DNA from: Halichoerus grypus
Lineage: Eukaryota > Chordata > Mammalia > Carnivora > Phocidae
Direction: 5' to 3'
NCBI RefSeq assembly: GCF_964656455.1
Contig: NC_135715.1
Span: 39,566,603-39,630,602 of the forward strand
DNA: 64,000 bases
The stretch's first letter is position 1; each line of letters starts with the position of its first letter. The position numbers and the translations under genes are program-made. Of this stretch, positions 46,822 to 58,880 are shown piece by piece. Below the pieces are notes generated by a model. That model did not search any database, was not told the DNA's origin, and saw nothing but the letters and a program-made list of their open reading frames with translations.

Positions 46822-47018
46822 TTTCTTTTTTTTTTAAAGATTTTATTTATTTGACAGAGAGACACAGTGAGAGAGGGAACACCAGCAGGGGGAGTGGGAG
46901 AGGGAGAAGCAGGCTCCCCGCGGAGCAGGGAGCCCGATGTGGGGCTCAATCCCAGGACCCTGGGACCATGACCTGAGCTGAAGGCAGACGCTTAACGACT
47001 GAGCTACCCAGGCACCCC
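46822..47018 (-). mobile_element. Can-SINE, minus strand
   Basis: Full minus-strand copy with head GGGGTGCCTGGGTAGCTCAG. Perfect duplication TAGATTTAATTTTTC at 46807-46821 and 47019-47033. Confidence 0.95.
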
Positions 47019-47033
47019 TAGATTTAATTTTTC

Positions 47034-47419
47034 AATGGTTTATATATTCCATGGTTTTACACAGTAAATATAAATTTTTAGAAGCAAAATGGGAATTATT
47101 AATTGAAAGAAATATTTAATGATAGAATGGTTGATAAATTAGGATTGCAGAGTGGTGAACTAGTCATATATAAATAGAATAATACCAGAGTAAATAATGA
47201 AATCTCTTTATATCACAACTACAATGCCTTAATATATACAGTGCAGGGTGGGAAGGATGAAAGCAGTGGAAAGTTTCTTATGAAGAGTCATTTATTTTTG
47301 CAGTTAATAGAGGGTTGTTTTCAGATGTTTGGTTAGTTATGCCATTGGCTAAAGCATTTTATTAGCTCTTATATCAGTCATGTAAGAGGTTGCTTTTTGT
47401 ATTTGTTCAAAATGGCAAG
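47034..47419. other. Unassigned AT-rich sequence
   Basis: Nothing recognised. Confidence 0.4.
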
Positions 47420-47640
47420 TGCTGGAGTCAGAAGACCTCAGTTTTTATTTTGACACTACCATTTGCCAAATGTGTAATCTCTCTTTGTTCAGTTTCCTTC
47501 TCTTAAAATGGGGATGATAATTGTATTCACTCAGAGGATTGTTTTGAACATTAAATGAGATAAATAATGGATGAAAAGCTATTAGCACAGTGCCTAGCAC
47601 TAGACAAGTGCTCAATAAATGTCTGTTGTTCGGTTGCTGT
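47420..47640 (+). repeat. MIR element, plus strand
   Basis: Good MIR match: 'agtgctggagtcagaagacctc', 'gttcagtttccttctcttaaaatggggatgataat', 'ttaaatgagataa', 'agcacagtgcctagcactagacaagtgctcaataaatg'. Confidence 0.85.
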
Positions 47641-48220
47641 TGTCAGTGCTTTGTTTGTTGCAGTCTCAGTGCTAAAGGGAGACTTTACGTGGATGAATTT
47701 ATCTTAATGCCTAATCAATGAAAAATTCATCCCTTCATTCAAAAAGCATTGTTGGGAGCATGCTGTGTATAAAGCACTGTGCTAATGGAGTGGCAGAATG
47801 GATGCTATATTGTCTCTTCTGGAGGAGTGCCTGGTCTACTGGGGGAAACAGGCATGTCAAGTGTTATTACAATATAATAAGATAAATGCTATAATAATAA
47901 CATATACCAAACTCTGTATATTGCAACACAGTAGATGGTGGCCTTGACTTGTGAGAAAAGATACATAGAGAAATTTTATTTGATTTATGTCTTAAAAGAT
48001 AATTAAGAGATTCCCAAACTTGGGGATAGGAAGGAGAAGCCAGGAAGAGGGTATTCTTTGGCACAGGATTCGGTATAGACATAAATAAGGAAATATGACA
48101 GGATCTGGTCGATCTAAACATTGGCAAGTGCCATATGGGGAAGTAGGTAGAAAATAAAGAGAGCTGGAGAAGTAATTTTAGATCCTATCCTGGAGGGTCT
48201 TGAGAGTGAAATTTATCCCG
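47641..48220 (+). repeat. Diverged ancient repeat, unnamed family
   Basis: 'aagcactgtgctaatgg', 'ctggtctactgggggaaacaggcatg', 'tattacaatataataagataaatgctat', 'ggaagaggg', 'ggtcttgagagtgaaatttatccc' keep the order of the family noted at 0.8, 9.4 and 19.0 kb. Confidence 0.45.
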
Positions 48221-51200
48221 TTGTCTCCTTTATTGTTGTCAACACAATAAACCCAGTTCTCTCTCCTTATATGCGGACTTCAGAGAACAATATTGTATAT
48301 TTAATGAACACTTGATTAATTTAGAAGACTCTAGAACTTCTTTTACTCAAACAGAAGAATGGACAGTGAATATAAAGGTATGAGAAATTTATCTAATATT
48401 CGACAGCCTTCAATTGGCTTCTCAAACTGATTAATTTTGGCACACTTATATTTGAAAAATTTAATAACCAAATAAGGGCAACAAATGACATGTTGCAAGC
48501 AGCTGAGACTTTCACCAGTCTTTTCTAAAATCTGTTTTTACCTGCATAATTAAGTAGTTACTGCATTAGAAAAACATTCATCTATGGCGAAAGTGATTTG
48601 TTCAATGTAGTTTTTTAATGTTTCCAAAAAGTTCTCAAGAGAGTCTACTGTTTGAAATAGAAATATCGTCCTCTTACAGCATCAAGACAAATGTAAGCCA
48701 TTTTCTTATGGAATTTATTATAGTCTGTCATATATTGTAGTCACTTGTATTTGAGAGGGGCCCATAAAACTCTAAGTGTCTATCACCATATGCACAAAAC
48801 TCCTTAGGAACTAAGCAGCCAGAGATATTTCCGTGGGAACACTTTGGCATACTTTGTCTCATTTAATCCTGGAATACTAGTCATAGTTGATTTGACCAGA
48901 GAATATTGACATTTAACCCTAGTGATTAAACAGACTTGAGTATGGGCCTAGATTCTATATTTTAACAAGCTCTGGTATAATGGTCCCAGAACTATTCTTT
49001 ATGAAGTAAAGATTTAAAGGGGATAAGATTCAGCCAGGTTTACCTAAGGTTTATTTTAGAATATGGGGATGGGGTGAGAAATGTGGAAGGTATTAAATTA
49101 TACAGGAATCCATGTCTACCCTTATGGAGAATAACTTATATAAATGAAGAATGTCAGGGAGGGGAGTATGTGAATGTAACCCTTGTAAGCAGTGTGAGGG
49201 AGAAGAAGTCTGAGAGTCCCAAGCATAGAATGGAAATCTGAGTTCTTCTCTTGGTTTCACAATACACTAGAAGGACAAGGCATCAATAAGCTTCCCCCCG
49301 CTCCAAAATAAAAAAACAAGAAACAAAAAAATTTCATGATTACTTACATTAGAAGAATCGTATATGACACAGTATTTTTAAAAATAAAGTTTTATTTATC
49401 TAAGAATATCTAGTATTTTGCAGAGCCTTTTTCTTCAGTTTTTCATCAGCTTCTCTTCTGTAGTGGTGATTTAATTCACTACCAAAGCCTCTAAAAAATT
49501 AATACATTTGAAGATCAAAGTGGCTGTATATCTATAGCACTGTTTCTAGAAAGGGATTCAAACTGAAAAGGAGAAGAGATATTTAAGTAACATGTAACAA
49601 TTGTACAGACATATTTTTTTGAAATTCTAAATTTACAAATTAATTTACCAATTCAATTTCAAATGTTACCAAATTACATGTTTATTTTTCATGTAACACG
49701 ATGATGGTGAGAAATGCATAAAAAGCAGGTAAGCAATGCAGTGATTAGCGTTGTGTGAAACCAATCGTAATGCAGACCCAAATAGATATCTTGAATTTGT
49801 TAGTAATAACGTGTTTTATGTTGGACCAGAATGATTGGTAAAAGTATTATACAGCTCGGACCTTAAAAATACCTTCATAACCTATACATGTATATACTTT
49901 GGAAAATTCTGTTTCATATATATTCATAAAATGTAGATTAAAAAATTTACATATCGTTTCTCAGTTACTTGTGAACCTATTTCAGTCTTTTTCCCTCCTA
50001 TATGAACAACATGCTTGAGATGTAAATAGCTCATTAAGTGTATGTTAATAATATGTGGACCCTCTTCCCTCTAATGGCAGAAGGATGAGGCTCGCTGAAT
50101 CTCTTCATACCCAAAGGAAGAAAAAAAAAACAATTTCAATGTACTGTATTTCCTTAGTAGATGCTGATATTTGGAAAGAGCACCAGAACTACTTTTTATA
50201 ACTATAGAAACATATTGATTCACCATTTAAGCAGTTCTCCTACTTTAGTTCATTAGAAGCTTAAAAGTAAAATCATCTGCTTTCAGAGTTTGGAAAAGCT
50301 TCATAGGTGAATTAGTAATACATGTACATTAAGTTCATGAAAAGTTCAAGCTGGTCTCGAGATGGTATTTAAAGTTTTGACAGAGTTTGATCAATCTTTT
50401 CTTACATACTCCATATAGTCCAATTAGTTTTATTTTAAGTTTTGTTTTGACATCTAGCAATGGTTTCATATCACTGTAGGTGTTTTCACTAAGATCATTC
50501 CTTAGTTTAAATACTCAACATATTAGTTAAAACAACCACATATATATGTAGTATATATCATATATCCACATATAACCACATATATACACTGGTATATATA
50601 ATATATCACTTTCAGTATTAAAATTAATAATTATTATATGCCTTGCATTTTTGTTACTTTACTATATATTTCCTATTCAGTTACCATTCAGTGAAAATTT
50701 ATTTTGGTTGGAAAAAATGTGTTTTTTTAATGCCATTTATAAATTCCATCAGTTTTGCAGGTAAAATATGTGCATAGATGTTAAGTGCACATTCAAATCG
50801 GTGGTACTTAATTAAATCCAACAATGGGGATCTGTTTTAAGAGTGCATGTCATAATTATTTAAAGCTCTGTACATTTGACATTTACTATGTGAACACGTG
50901 CCCTTCACAGTGTGAGTGTTCCCTGTGAGTGGTACGTGAGTACTTGTTGATAAAGCTTTGGTGGCACTTAAGGACCTAATCAAGGTTTGGGGTACAGAGA
51001 CTATGAAGAGTTCTAATGAATCATGAGGTTTTTAAAAATAGCGTTGATGTCAGGCTTTATATCTGTGAAGTAATTTGCATTCTCATTTTCAGATAAGAGA
51101 ACTTGAACCCTAGAGTGGTCAAATGAACCATGAATGACTACTTCAGAGAGTGAATAGAGAGTAAAATACATTTCCCAGCACACCATTTACATAGAGATGT

Positions 51201-52188
51201 TTCTAAAGTCAGGGAATTCAATGGGGTAATAAACGTCAAAATGTTCCTATATTCAGTGAAATTTAACCAAAAATAGATGAAGTAATTCTGGATTCCCCCC
51301 CCCCAAAAAAAAATGTTTTGTTGGTGGTAGATGCCATTAAAGGGGCATTTGTTCGGGGCTGGCCAGATCTATTTCTTATCCTAATATTAGCTAATAGATA
51401 CAGAAATGTTTCTCTTTTGGTAGTTACGTGTTGTTTGTCTCATCCAGCTGTGCACTGAGTTCCTTGAGGGAAGGAAGGGACAATGGTATAATAATCTTGT
51501 GTTCACAAAAAGTGCCTCTACATAATAGGTAATTAATAATTATTTATTGAATATATATCTTAACGCAATTTGACAATTCTGAAAGGAATTCACCTTTGGT
51601 GGAAAAAAATGGATTTGAAGCTTAGATAATTAGAATCACATAGATTTCTTAAGTAGTCAGTAGACAGCATTAATGGCCCCTAGATAATGGCCCTTAAAAC
51701 AATAATTTATGTCCCCACTAAGTGGGTCTCCCTCTGTACCTTTTGATATAAGGGTCATTTGTAGGGTTAGAAGAATGAACTGAATCTCTTCCTGACAAAG
51801 ACAAAGCATGTTCTCAGCTGATCCCTGAATCAAGAAACCACAGGTAGTAACATTCATTTCTTCTTCCCATTATTTGGTTATGGGGATGGGCCTTGTGCAT
51901 AATTGCAATTAGATGCAGGTGAGCACTAGTACAGTTTTTTATTGGAAAGCCATAGTCAACTATAGGTAGCTGCCAACTTATTTCCTCTTGGTGAGAAATA
52001 GAAGGGAATTCTGATGAGACTTTTTGAGAGAATAATAACTATTAAATGCTCATTTTTATGTACTTAATAATATGTATTGAGGGCCAACATTATTTGCTCA
52101 GTTAAATCAAGATATAATCTGATGTTATTATGAAATTGCTTAGATAATACATTTAGTATTTCTTAAATATTTTTCTTTTAAGGGAAAG

Positions 52189-52190
<2 letters not shown>
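48221..52190. other. Unassigned 4-kb SINE-free stretch
   Basis: No gene was recognised. A weak L2-like 3' phrase is present at 51440-51560 ('gtgcactgagttccttgagggaaggaagggacaatgg ... attatttattgaat'), a possible minus-strand MIR at about 51075-51135 ('ctcattttcagataagagaacttg'), and TATACATA-type runs at 50535-50610. No young retroposon is present. Confidence 0.4.

Positions 52191-52232
<42 letters not shown>
52191..52232. repeat. (GT)21 microsatellite
   Basis: Uninterrupted GT dinucleotide repeat of 42 bp. Confidence 0.95.
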
Positions 52233-52235
<3 letters not shown>

Positions 52236-52372
52236 GTTTTAGGTTCACCCTTAAGTGAAAAGTCTACTATCTGAATTTTGAAGATCCAGAGATTTGCGAT
52301 GCCAATTTCCCAGGGAAGTTTAGGTTTTGGAATTCCTGTTGTAAACAGCTCACATGTACAAAGGATTGAGTT

Positions 52373-52596
52373 TTGTTTGTTTGTTTGTTTGTTTGTTTTA
52401 AGATTTTACTTATTTGAGAGAGAGAGCACATGGGCTCAGGCACAAGTGGCTAAGAGGCAGAGGAAGAGGGGAGAAACAGACTCCCTGCTGAGCAGGAAGC
52501 CAACCACATGGGGGAATGGGGCTGGATCCTAGGACCTTGAGACCACCACCCAACCGGAAGGCAGACACTTAACTGACTAGGCCACCCAGGAGCCCC
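52373..52596 (-). mobile_element. Can-SINE, minus strand, diverged, with (TTTG)n tail
   Basis: Minus-strand copy with an unusual body ('gcacatgggctcaggcacaagtggc') and a (TTTG)7-like expanded tail on the plus strand. Perfect duplication CAAAGGATTGAGTT at 52359-52372 and 52597-52610. Confidence 0.92.
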
Positions 52597-52610
52597 CAAA
52601 GGATTGAGTT

Positions 52611-53105
52611 CTATCAGACAATCTGTAATGGTACAATATACTTTTTTAGAATCTGAGCATTTCTATTAAAAGGAATTCATTGTTTACTTGGTGTCAGGAA
52701 GCATGCTTCAGCGTGGACACCACATAATTCCTCCCACTCTTAAAAGAAAATCCTTCATTTATAGAGCAATTTACCTTTTTGAGAAATTTTAAAATAATAA
52801 TATGATTTCTTTTTGATGCATTTGAAATCAGAGTTTCATAAAGTATGAGGTTATTCTAAAACTTGAAGTGTTACACCCCAATGGACACTTATAAAACAGT
52901 TTTATAGTGAATCAATATAAATAGATATTCAGAACTGCCAGACAAGTCTCTTTACTTAGATAATGTGGAACAAACAAGAATAAGGATTCTTCCAATTTCT
53001 TCTAGTTGTGCCCAAATTATTTATTATTGTATTAGTGCAACTGTGGTGACACATCAGCATTCTTTATTGCTATTTCATTTTATAATACTTTCTCAATATG
53101 CAAGT
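52611..53105. other. Unassigned AT-rich sequence
   Basis: Nothing recognised. Confidence 0.4.
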
Positions 53106-53121
53106 TAATATTTCATTTTTA

Positions 53122-53321
53122 TTTATTTTTTTTTTAAAGATTTTTTATTTATTTATTTGAGAGAGAATGAGAGACAGAGAGCACGAGAGGGAAGAGGGTC
53201 AGAGGGAGAAGCAGACCCCCTGCCGAGCAGGGAGCCCGATGTGGGACTCGATCCCGGGACTCCAGGATCACGACCTGAGCCGAAGGCAGTCGCTTAACCA
53301 ACTGAGCCACCCAGGCGCCCC
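53122..53321 (-). mobile_element. Can-SINE, minus strand, young copy
   Basis: CpG-retaining minus-strand copy with the 'GACCCTCTTCCCTCTCGTGC' body. Perfect duplication TAATATTTCATTTTTA at 53106-53121 and 53322-53337. Confidence 0.96.
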
Positions 53322-53337
53322 TAATATTTCATTTTTA

Positions 53338-55262
53338 AAGGTTTAAATTTTTAATGTAGTTTGTAATGTCACCTGAGGAGTCTCTAAAATCAGCAACAAG
53401 TTGTGTCCAAGGAAACTGGATTCCACTGTAAAAATAGAAACCACTCTGAAGTATGTGCAATTTGCCTCAATGATTGCTTGCATTTAGTCTTGGGATCCAT
53501 TTTATCTTAAGCTTTTAAAGCATTTTCATTTACTGATGTACTAATAAATATATTAAAGTGTATTTATTAATGCTATATGTAATTATCCAACCTATTTTTG
53601 TCTTACCAACTAAAAGAAGGCCTGCTAAAATATGCTTGTTCTGATATACATTGCTTTTCCTACTTTTCTTTGTGTATGCATACATAAACATTCCAAATTT
53701 CAATAAGAGTTAAGACCCTTAATTTTTTTATTATTTTATAGCCTCTGTTAATTTACTATTAACTGTTCATGTTAAGAATGCCATTAGGTATGATGAAAAG
53801 ATTAATATTCACCCTAGAGTTACATAGCAAAAAAAAAAGTTGAATTTTTAACAATTTATACTTAAATACATTATGGATATGAATATAATGGAATATTATA
53901 TATGGAAGATATTTGTGACTGAATGCTAATTGAGAAAAACTGGATACATGCACATATGTACAAATACATATGTATATATTCACATACACACGTACATGTA
54001 GGCCTCAAGTTTGCAATGTGTGGATGGAAAAAATTGGAAAAAATATGTCAACAGATAAAACAGCTGTTGTCTATAGATGGAGAGATTATAGGACTGTCGT
54101 TCTGTGTATGGCACACTAGTGCTACTGCCAAGATCCTAAATATTTAGTGAATTCACATTCAGGAAGAAGAATTATCTTTATATTGTCTCACTGTCCCCAT
54201 CTGCTCCACGTTTTCTATAGAGAAAAGCAAAAAGACAGATGTATAAGCAGAAACCCACTTTGGAAACATTAAATATTTAACAAAAATTGGATGCCAAGTA
54301 ATTTATATAGAAATTTGCAGTTTACATGGTTTTAACCACTCTTTATTTCTCAGCTACATTTTTTTTCTTTGCTTTGTATGGATAGGCCTTTAATTATGCC
54401 CATATGAATGAATTTAATTTATATTAAACTTTGTCCTTAAATAACACACTAAAATAATTTCAATTTCCCTGAATAACACAGCTTTCTGATCATTATGGAC
54501 ACAACTACAAGACATATTGCAAGGTGTATTTTCAAGATCATGAGATGCTATTTATTAAACAGATATGCCAACATTTAAAAAAATGTATGGAAATATGAAC
54601 TTATAATTGAACACTATTTTAAAATTTATATATTACAATTTCCTTGGTCCAGATTTCGTCCTTTTTAAATATTCATTCAGATGTGTATTTACACAGATGA
54701 TAACCTATTCTATACACATTTACACAGATAACTATTTTACATGACTTAAAATCTACTTAGTAAGAAAAATTGTAAAAAATAGAAATCAGATAATGAGGTT
54801 AAAAGAGGAATGCAAACGTGCAGATCTTTACAGACAAGCATTTTTTTTTCTCAAATAAAACAAGATTTGGTATTAAGATTCTCGATAACCAAATGAACAA
54901 TGTAATCCTGTCACATAATTACTTTTTTCCAGAATCAAAGTCTATCTAAAAAGATAGAAACAAATTTTAATAGTAGAAATTTGTATATACTTAGGGTACT
55001 AAATAATATGTGGAATAACATTTTAGTATTAACAGTAAATTCAGAAACAGATTTCATGTCGTAATCTTTACCAATGAAACCTGATATCATTGCTCTTTAG
55101 AAACATTTTCTAGGTACAAGGAAAGCAGCATCAAAATTGAAGGCTGTGGGTGCTAGTTCCCTTTGCCCAATAAAAATGACTCTATGCCTGGAAAGCAAAT
55201 CTATAACCAATAAAGAAGCTGTAGAATACTATTACTGAATCTTTACTTTCTGTTAACTCAGG
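53338..55262. other. Unassigned 1.9-kb AT-rich stretch
   Basis: Simple ACATATGTA-type runs at 53945-53998. Frames of 74-76 codons around 53759-54147 run through these and have no domain. Confidence 0.4.
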
Positions 55263-55264
55263 AA

Positions 55265-55420
55265 ATACAGCATAGTGGTTAAAAGCATGGGGTTTGAAAC
55301 GGAAAGAAATGGATATGAGTTTTTCTTGTGCTATTTTTATCATACCTTCTCTACTTTAAACTTCTGAAAACTTCAATTTATGTATCTTTAAAATTCCAAT
55401 TAATCTCTGTCTATGCCTAT
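55265..55420 (+). repeat. MIR-like remnant, plus strand
   Basis: 'agcatagtggttaaaagcatggggtttgaaacggaaagaaatggatatgagtt' matches the MIR head, followed by a weak core. Confidence 0.6.
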
Positions 55421-56208
55421 ATATATATAATAGTTCACGGTTCATACCTTCAGGTTTGAAAAGAAATTACCAACTTATCTGTTATTTGACGTGTTTGGTT
55501 CCAGAGCTAAGTGTTCTTTTTTTGTTGTTGTTTTTAAATGGTCGCTAGTAGCCTCTTGTCAGTTAAAACTTACTCATATAACATAAGTACATTTTAATAT
55601 CTCAAATAGTACTTTTTGCAATGTTATGCATGTGACTATAATTAAAAAAATTAAATTTTTTAAAATGAAAAAATCCACAATTTGAATAAGGACATTTTTA
55701 ACAATTTAAAATTATATTTTTAATTGCTGGCCTTAGTTATTTTTGGTTTTTATTATCCATATTTCCTTAAATATGTGATATTATTCTCCTGCTTTAAAAG
55801 TGCCTATTTGTTCAAGTCTTGCATTATCTATAAAAGGTTTATCTACTTAAGTTTTACTTAACCTATATCTTAAGATGGTACAAAATTGTATTTACTCCAA
55901 TAAATGAGTATTCTTCATTGCAACATCACAAATCAACCCTAATCAACCTGTCTACCTTGTGTAGTTTATTTATATATGTTATACAGAAGAAAGTGATAGG
56001 CAAGGAGGAAAAACTCAGACTGAGTGGTTTGCAGGGTTGAGGTGGAAAGGGAGAAATGGGACGCTAATCACCAAAGAAGTGAAGAGAAAGAAGTGACAGC
56101 TGAATATTCTGACTTTGGCCACAAAGACGTTTTGGTAAGAGTCAGAATTGCCCCCCCCCCCCAAAAAAATGTAATAGACTGTCAGGGCAGGTATTAAGTT
56201 AATTCTCT
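55421..56208. other. Unassigned AT-rich sequence
   Basis: Nothing recognised except a C run at 56151-56162. Confidence 0.4.
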
Positions 56209-56223
56209 GGTATCTGGTCTTTA

Positions 56224-56427
56224 TTTTTTTTTAAGATTTTTATGTATTTATTATTTGACAGGGAGAGAGACAGTGAGAGAGGGAACACAAGCAGGGGGGG
56301 GATGGGAGAGGGAGAAGCAGTCTCCCCACCAAGCAAGAAGCCTGTTGCCGGACTCCATCCCAGGACCCTGGGATCATGACATGAGCTGAAGGCAGACACT
56401 TGAAGACTGAGCCACCCAGGCGCCCCA
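56224..56427 (-). mobile_element. Can-SINE, minus strand
   Basis: Head GGGGCGCCTGGGTGGCTCAG on the minus strand. Duplications GGTATCTGGTCTTTA (56209-56223) and GGTTTCTAGTCTTTA (56428-56442) differ at two positions. Confidence 0.93.
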
Positions 56428-56599
56428 GGTTTCTAGTCTTTAAACACAGACCAGATAAACACTTATGGAGGATAATACATGGGGAATTTAAGTTTGATTA
56501 AGTGGTAGAATCAGATGATCTTAAAAGCTTCGACCTTCTTATTTGCAACCCTGCACCTGACTGAATGTATCTCTACCCTCCAGCGTTTGTAACGAATTA

Positions 56600-57300
56600 T
56601 CTCAAAAGCAGGAAAACATAGATCTCAACTCCAGTCTTGTCCTTGCTTCAGTCCATTTTTCATGTTGTTCTCCACGCCGCTGCCAGAACAATCTTTCCAA
56701 AACATTAATTTGATTATGTCATGACCTTTCCCCTATCCTCCAAATGTTCGAGTTCTACTCTTTCTCTGGTTAAAGCACAAATGCACCCTTTGAAGCATGC
56801 CTGCCTGACAAAGATTCACCATTAAGGATCCACCTTAGGGATTTAACATTTTCCACCATGCCATAGGCCCTTGTTCCAGCCATGCTGCTCTACATACTAT
56901 TTGCCCAATTTGTCATATTCTCTAAATACCTCAGTGCCTTTGCTAAATTTTTTTTTTTTTTTTTTTTTTTTTGGTACTTTAGGTAAATTCCAAAGAATTC
57001 TTCATTGCATTCCCAAAAGGTCAAAGCTCTGGGAAACCTCCATGACCACTTTATAGGCAGAGTTAGGCCCTTCTTTTGTGAGTCTGTTAATACTCTGTGT
57101 ATGTCTTCTTTATAGCACTCATTACACTTTAACCTTTGTGTATGTGCTTATTACCCTACTTTGTGTATGTGTTTATCACTACTTAAATACTTGAACTCTT
57201 TGAAAGGAGGGACTTAAAGAAAAAGAATCCTTCAGTTTATTTCCTCAGCAGAATGCCATGCATATATAGTAAGCTCTTGATAAATATTTGGTGAATGACC
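56600..57300 (+). repeat. L2 LINE 3' region
   Basis: The order 'ctgccagaacaatctttccaaaac', 'gattatgtcatgacctttcccc', 'catgctgctctacatactattt', 'cctcagtgcctttgc', 'tttatagcactcattacac', 'ttgaactctttgaaaggagggact', 'ttgataaatatttggtgaatgac' matches about 700 bp of the L2 3' part. A 25-T run interrupts it at 56948. Confidence 0.75.
56948..56972. repeat. Poly(T) run of 25 inside L2
   Basis: Pure T tract in the middle of L2 sequence. It may be the poly(A) tail of an extremely 5'-truncated minus-strand retroposon or an expanded run. Confidence 0.85.
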
Positions 57301-57739
57301 AAGTTAGTTTGCCATCCAAATTCTTACTAATCTTTATGTGTTTTGTGTAGGCAATGGTTATATACAGAATTGTCAAGAAAGGAACTGTAATGCATAGGTC
57401 AGATAGAACTTGGGCCTCTGACTACTGTACAATGAGAGTAATTGTGTAAGATAAAGTGAAATTTATTTTGACATTAGGCCAGATATATACTGTGGGACAA
57501 ATTGAGTGACTACTCAAGAAAAAAAGGCTGTGTACCCAAGTTACTTTTGATAGTTTGCTAGAAGTAGTGTGTATATGTAAGGGTAGTGATCAAGAAAGTC
57601 TGGATAAACAAGAAAAAAAAAACCTATTTTTTTTTCTGGAAAATAAATAGAATGACTAGAAGAAAAATGAGATGGTTGTTGAATGAGGTCATTTTCATAG
57701 GCTCATCTTCCAAAAGATTTTATTTTACTTTGTTCTGTC
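57301..57739. other. Unassigned sequence
   Basis: Nothing recognised. Confidence 0.4.
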
Positions 57740-57753
57740 TACCTAGTCATCCA
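57740..57753. repeat. 14-bp target duplication of the U2 fragment (left copy)
   Basis: TACCTAGTCATCCA, identical to 57788-57801. The last A may be shared with the first A of U2. Confidence 0.88.
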
Positions 57754-57786
57754 TCGCTTCTCGGCCTTTTGGCTAAGATCAAGTGT
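57753..57786 (+). pseudogene. RNU2: U2 snRNA 5' fragment (tailless retropseudogene)
   Basis: Exactly the first 34 or so nucleotides of U2 snRNA: starts ATCGCTTCTCGGCCTTTTGG and runs through GCTAAGATCAAGTGT, including the branch-site-pairing neighbourhood start. The remaining 150 nt or so of U2 are absent and there is no poly(A). A perfect 14-bp direct repeat TACCTAGTCATCCA lies at 57740-57753 and 57788-57801. U2 needs its Sm site and stem-loops, so this cannot function. Full 5' end with truncated 3' end and target duplication fits the 'tailless retropseudogene' class. Confidence 0.9.
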
Positions 57787-58142
57787 GTACCTAGTCATCC
57801 AAGTACCCATCCACTTATCCACCATCTATTTATCTGTATCTATCTGATTGTGATTTTTAAATTGAAAAGTAGGAAACAAATATGGTGAAAATTGCAAACA
57901 ATTCTAGGTCATTTACAATATAACCTTACATCTTATTCCATCAGCACACCACCTTAATCCTCATTCCAAAACAACATAGCATGTTTTATATATATGAATA
58001 GTGCAAGAAATTTTCAGACTCATAAAAATAAAACTTTTCTTTCTCCCTAAATGAATGCATATTATACATATTGCTTGTTCTTTTAAGCTTAAGAATGTAT
58101 CTGGAGATTATCCCACAGCAGTATATTTTGATAAAGCTTTTT

Positions 58143-58573
58143 TAAAGTTTTTATTTAAATTCCAGTTAGTTAAGAGAGTATGATATTAGTTTTAGGTGTA
58201 AAATACAGTGATTCAACACTTCCATACAACGCCCGGTGCTCATCACAGGTGTACTCCTTAATCCTCATCACCTATTTACCCCATTCCCCTCACCTACCTC
58301 CCTTCTGGGAACTGTCCGTTTGTTCCCTATAGTTAAGAGTCTGTTTCCTGCAGCACCTGGGTGGCTCAGTCAGTTAGGTGCCTGCCTTCGGCTCAGGTCA
58401 TGATCCCAGGACCCTGGGATGGAGCCCCGTGTCTGGCTCCCTGCTCAGTGGGGAGTCTGCTGCTTCTCCCTCTCCCTCTCCTCCTCCCCCTTGCTCCAGC
58501 TCCCTCTCTCTCTCAAATAAATAAATAAAATCTTAAAAAAAAAAAGAATCAATTTCTTGGTTTGCCTCCTTCT
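58143..58573 (-). mobile_element. 5'-truncated L1 3' end, minus strand, carrying a SINE
   Basis: The plus strand reads as the complement of a carnivore L1 3' end: 'ttttatttaaattccagttagtt', 'gtgattcaacacttccatacaacgcccggtgctcatcac' and 'cctacctcccttctgggaactg'. Its layout parallels the 3'UTR of the full-length L1. The flanks TTGATAAAGCTTTTT (58128-58142) and TTGATAAAGTTTTTT (58574-58588) are the probable target duplication. Without the SINE only about 240 bp of L1 is present. Confidence 0.8.
58355..58546 (+). mobile_element. Can-SINE, plus strand, inside truncated L1
   Basis: Head CAGCACCTGGGTGGCTCAGTCAG, ending AAATAAATAAATAAAATC plus poly(A). The flanking L1 text 'gagtctgtttcctg' resembles 'gaatcaatttcttg', an imperfect duplication. 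Confidence 0.9.
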
Positions 58574-58880
58574 CTTGATAAAGTTTTTTTTTTTTTTTTT
58601 TTAATCAACTCTCATATGGTTGGAACTGTAATATATTTACTCAGTCCTTTATCAGTGAAAATTAATGTTCTTTCCTATTGTTTGCTCTTACAAAAAAATG
58701 CTGCCAGGATCCTCCTTCTAAATGTGTCTTTGCATACTTGGGTGATATATCTGTAGGTTCTATTTCTGGAGGTGGAATTTCTAAGATTTGCTGTTACTAC
58801 AACTTCCTGTTAAACATCTTCCAACATTTTCAAGTGTAATAATATGTTGGTTCTTATCTTTTATTCAAAGCCAGCTGCAT

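Larger units (their letters stand above)
57850..58880 (+). repeat. Old L1/L2-type LINE stretch, interrupted
   Basis: The phrases 'ttctggaggtggaatttctaagatt', 'gtgtctttgcatacttgggtgatatatctgtaggttc' and 'aatcaactctcatatggttggaact' resemble old L1 3'UTR sequence. It is split by the truncated L1 at 58143-58573. Limits are uncertain. Confidence 0.45.

Noticed and set aside
57753..57786. Functional U2 snRNA gene
   Set aside because: Only the first 34 or so nucleotides are present; the Sm site and 3' stem-loops are missing.
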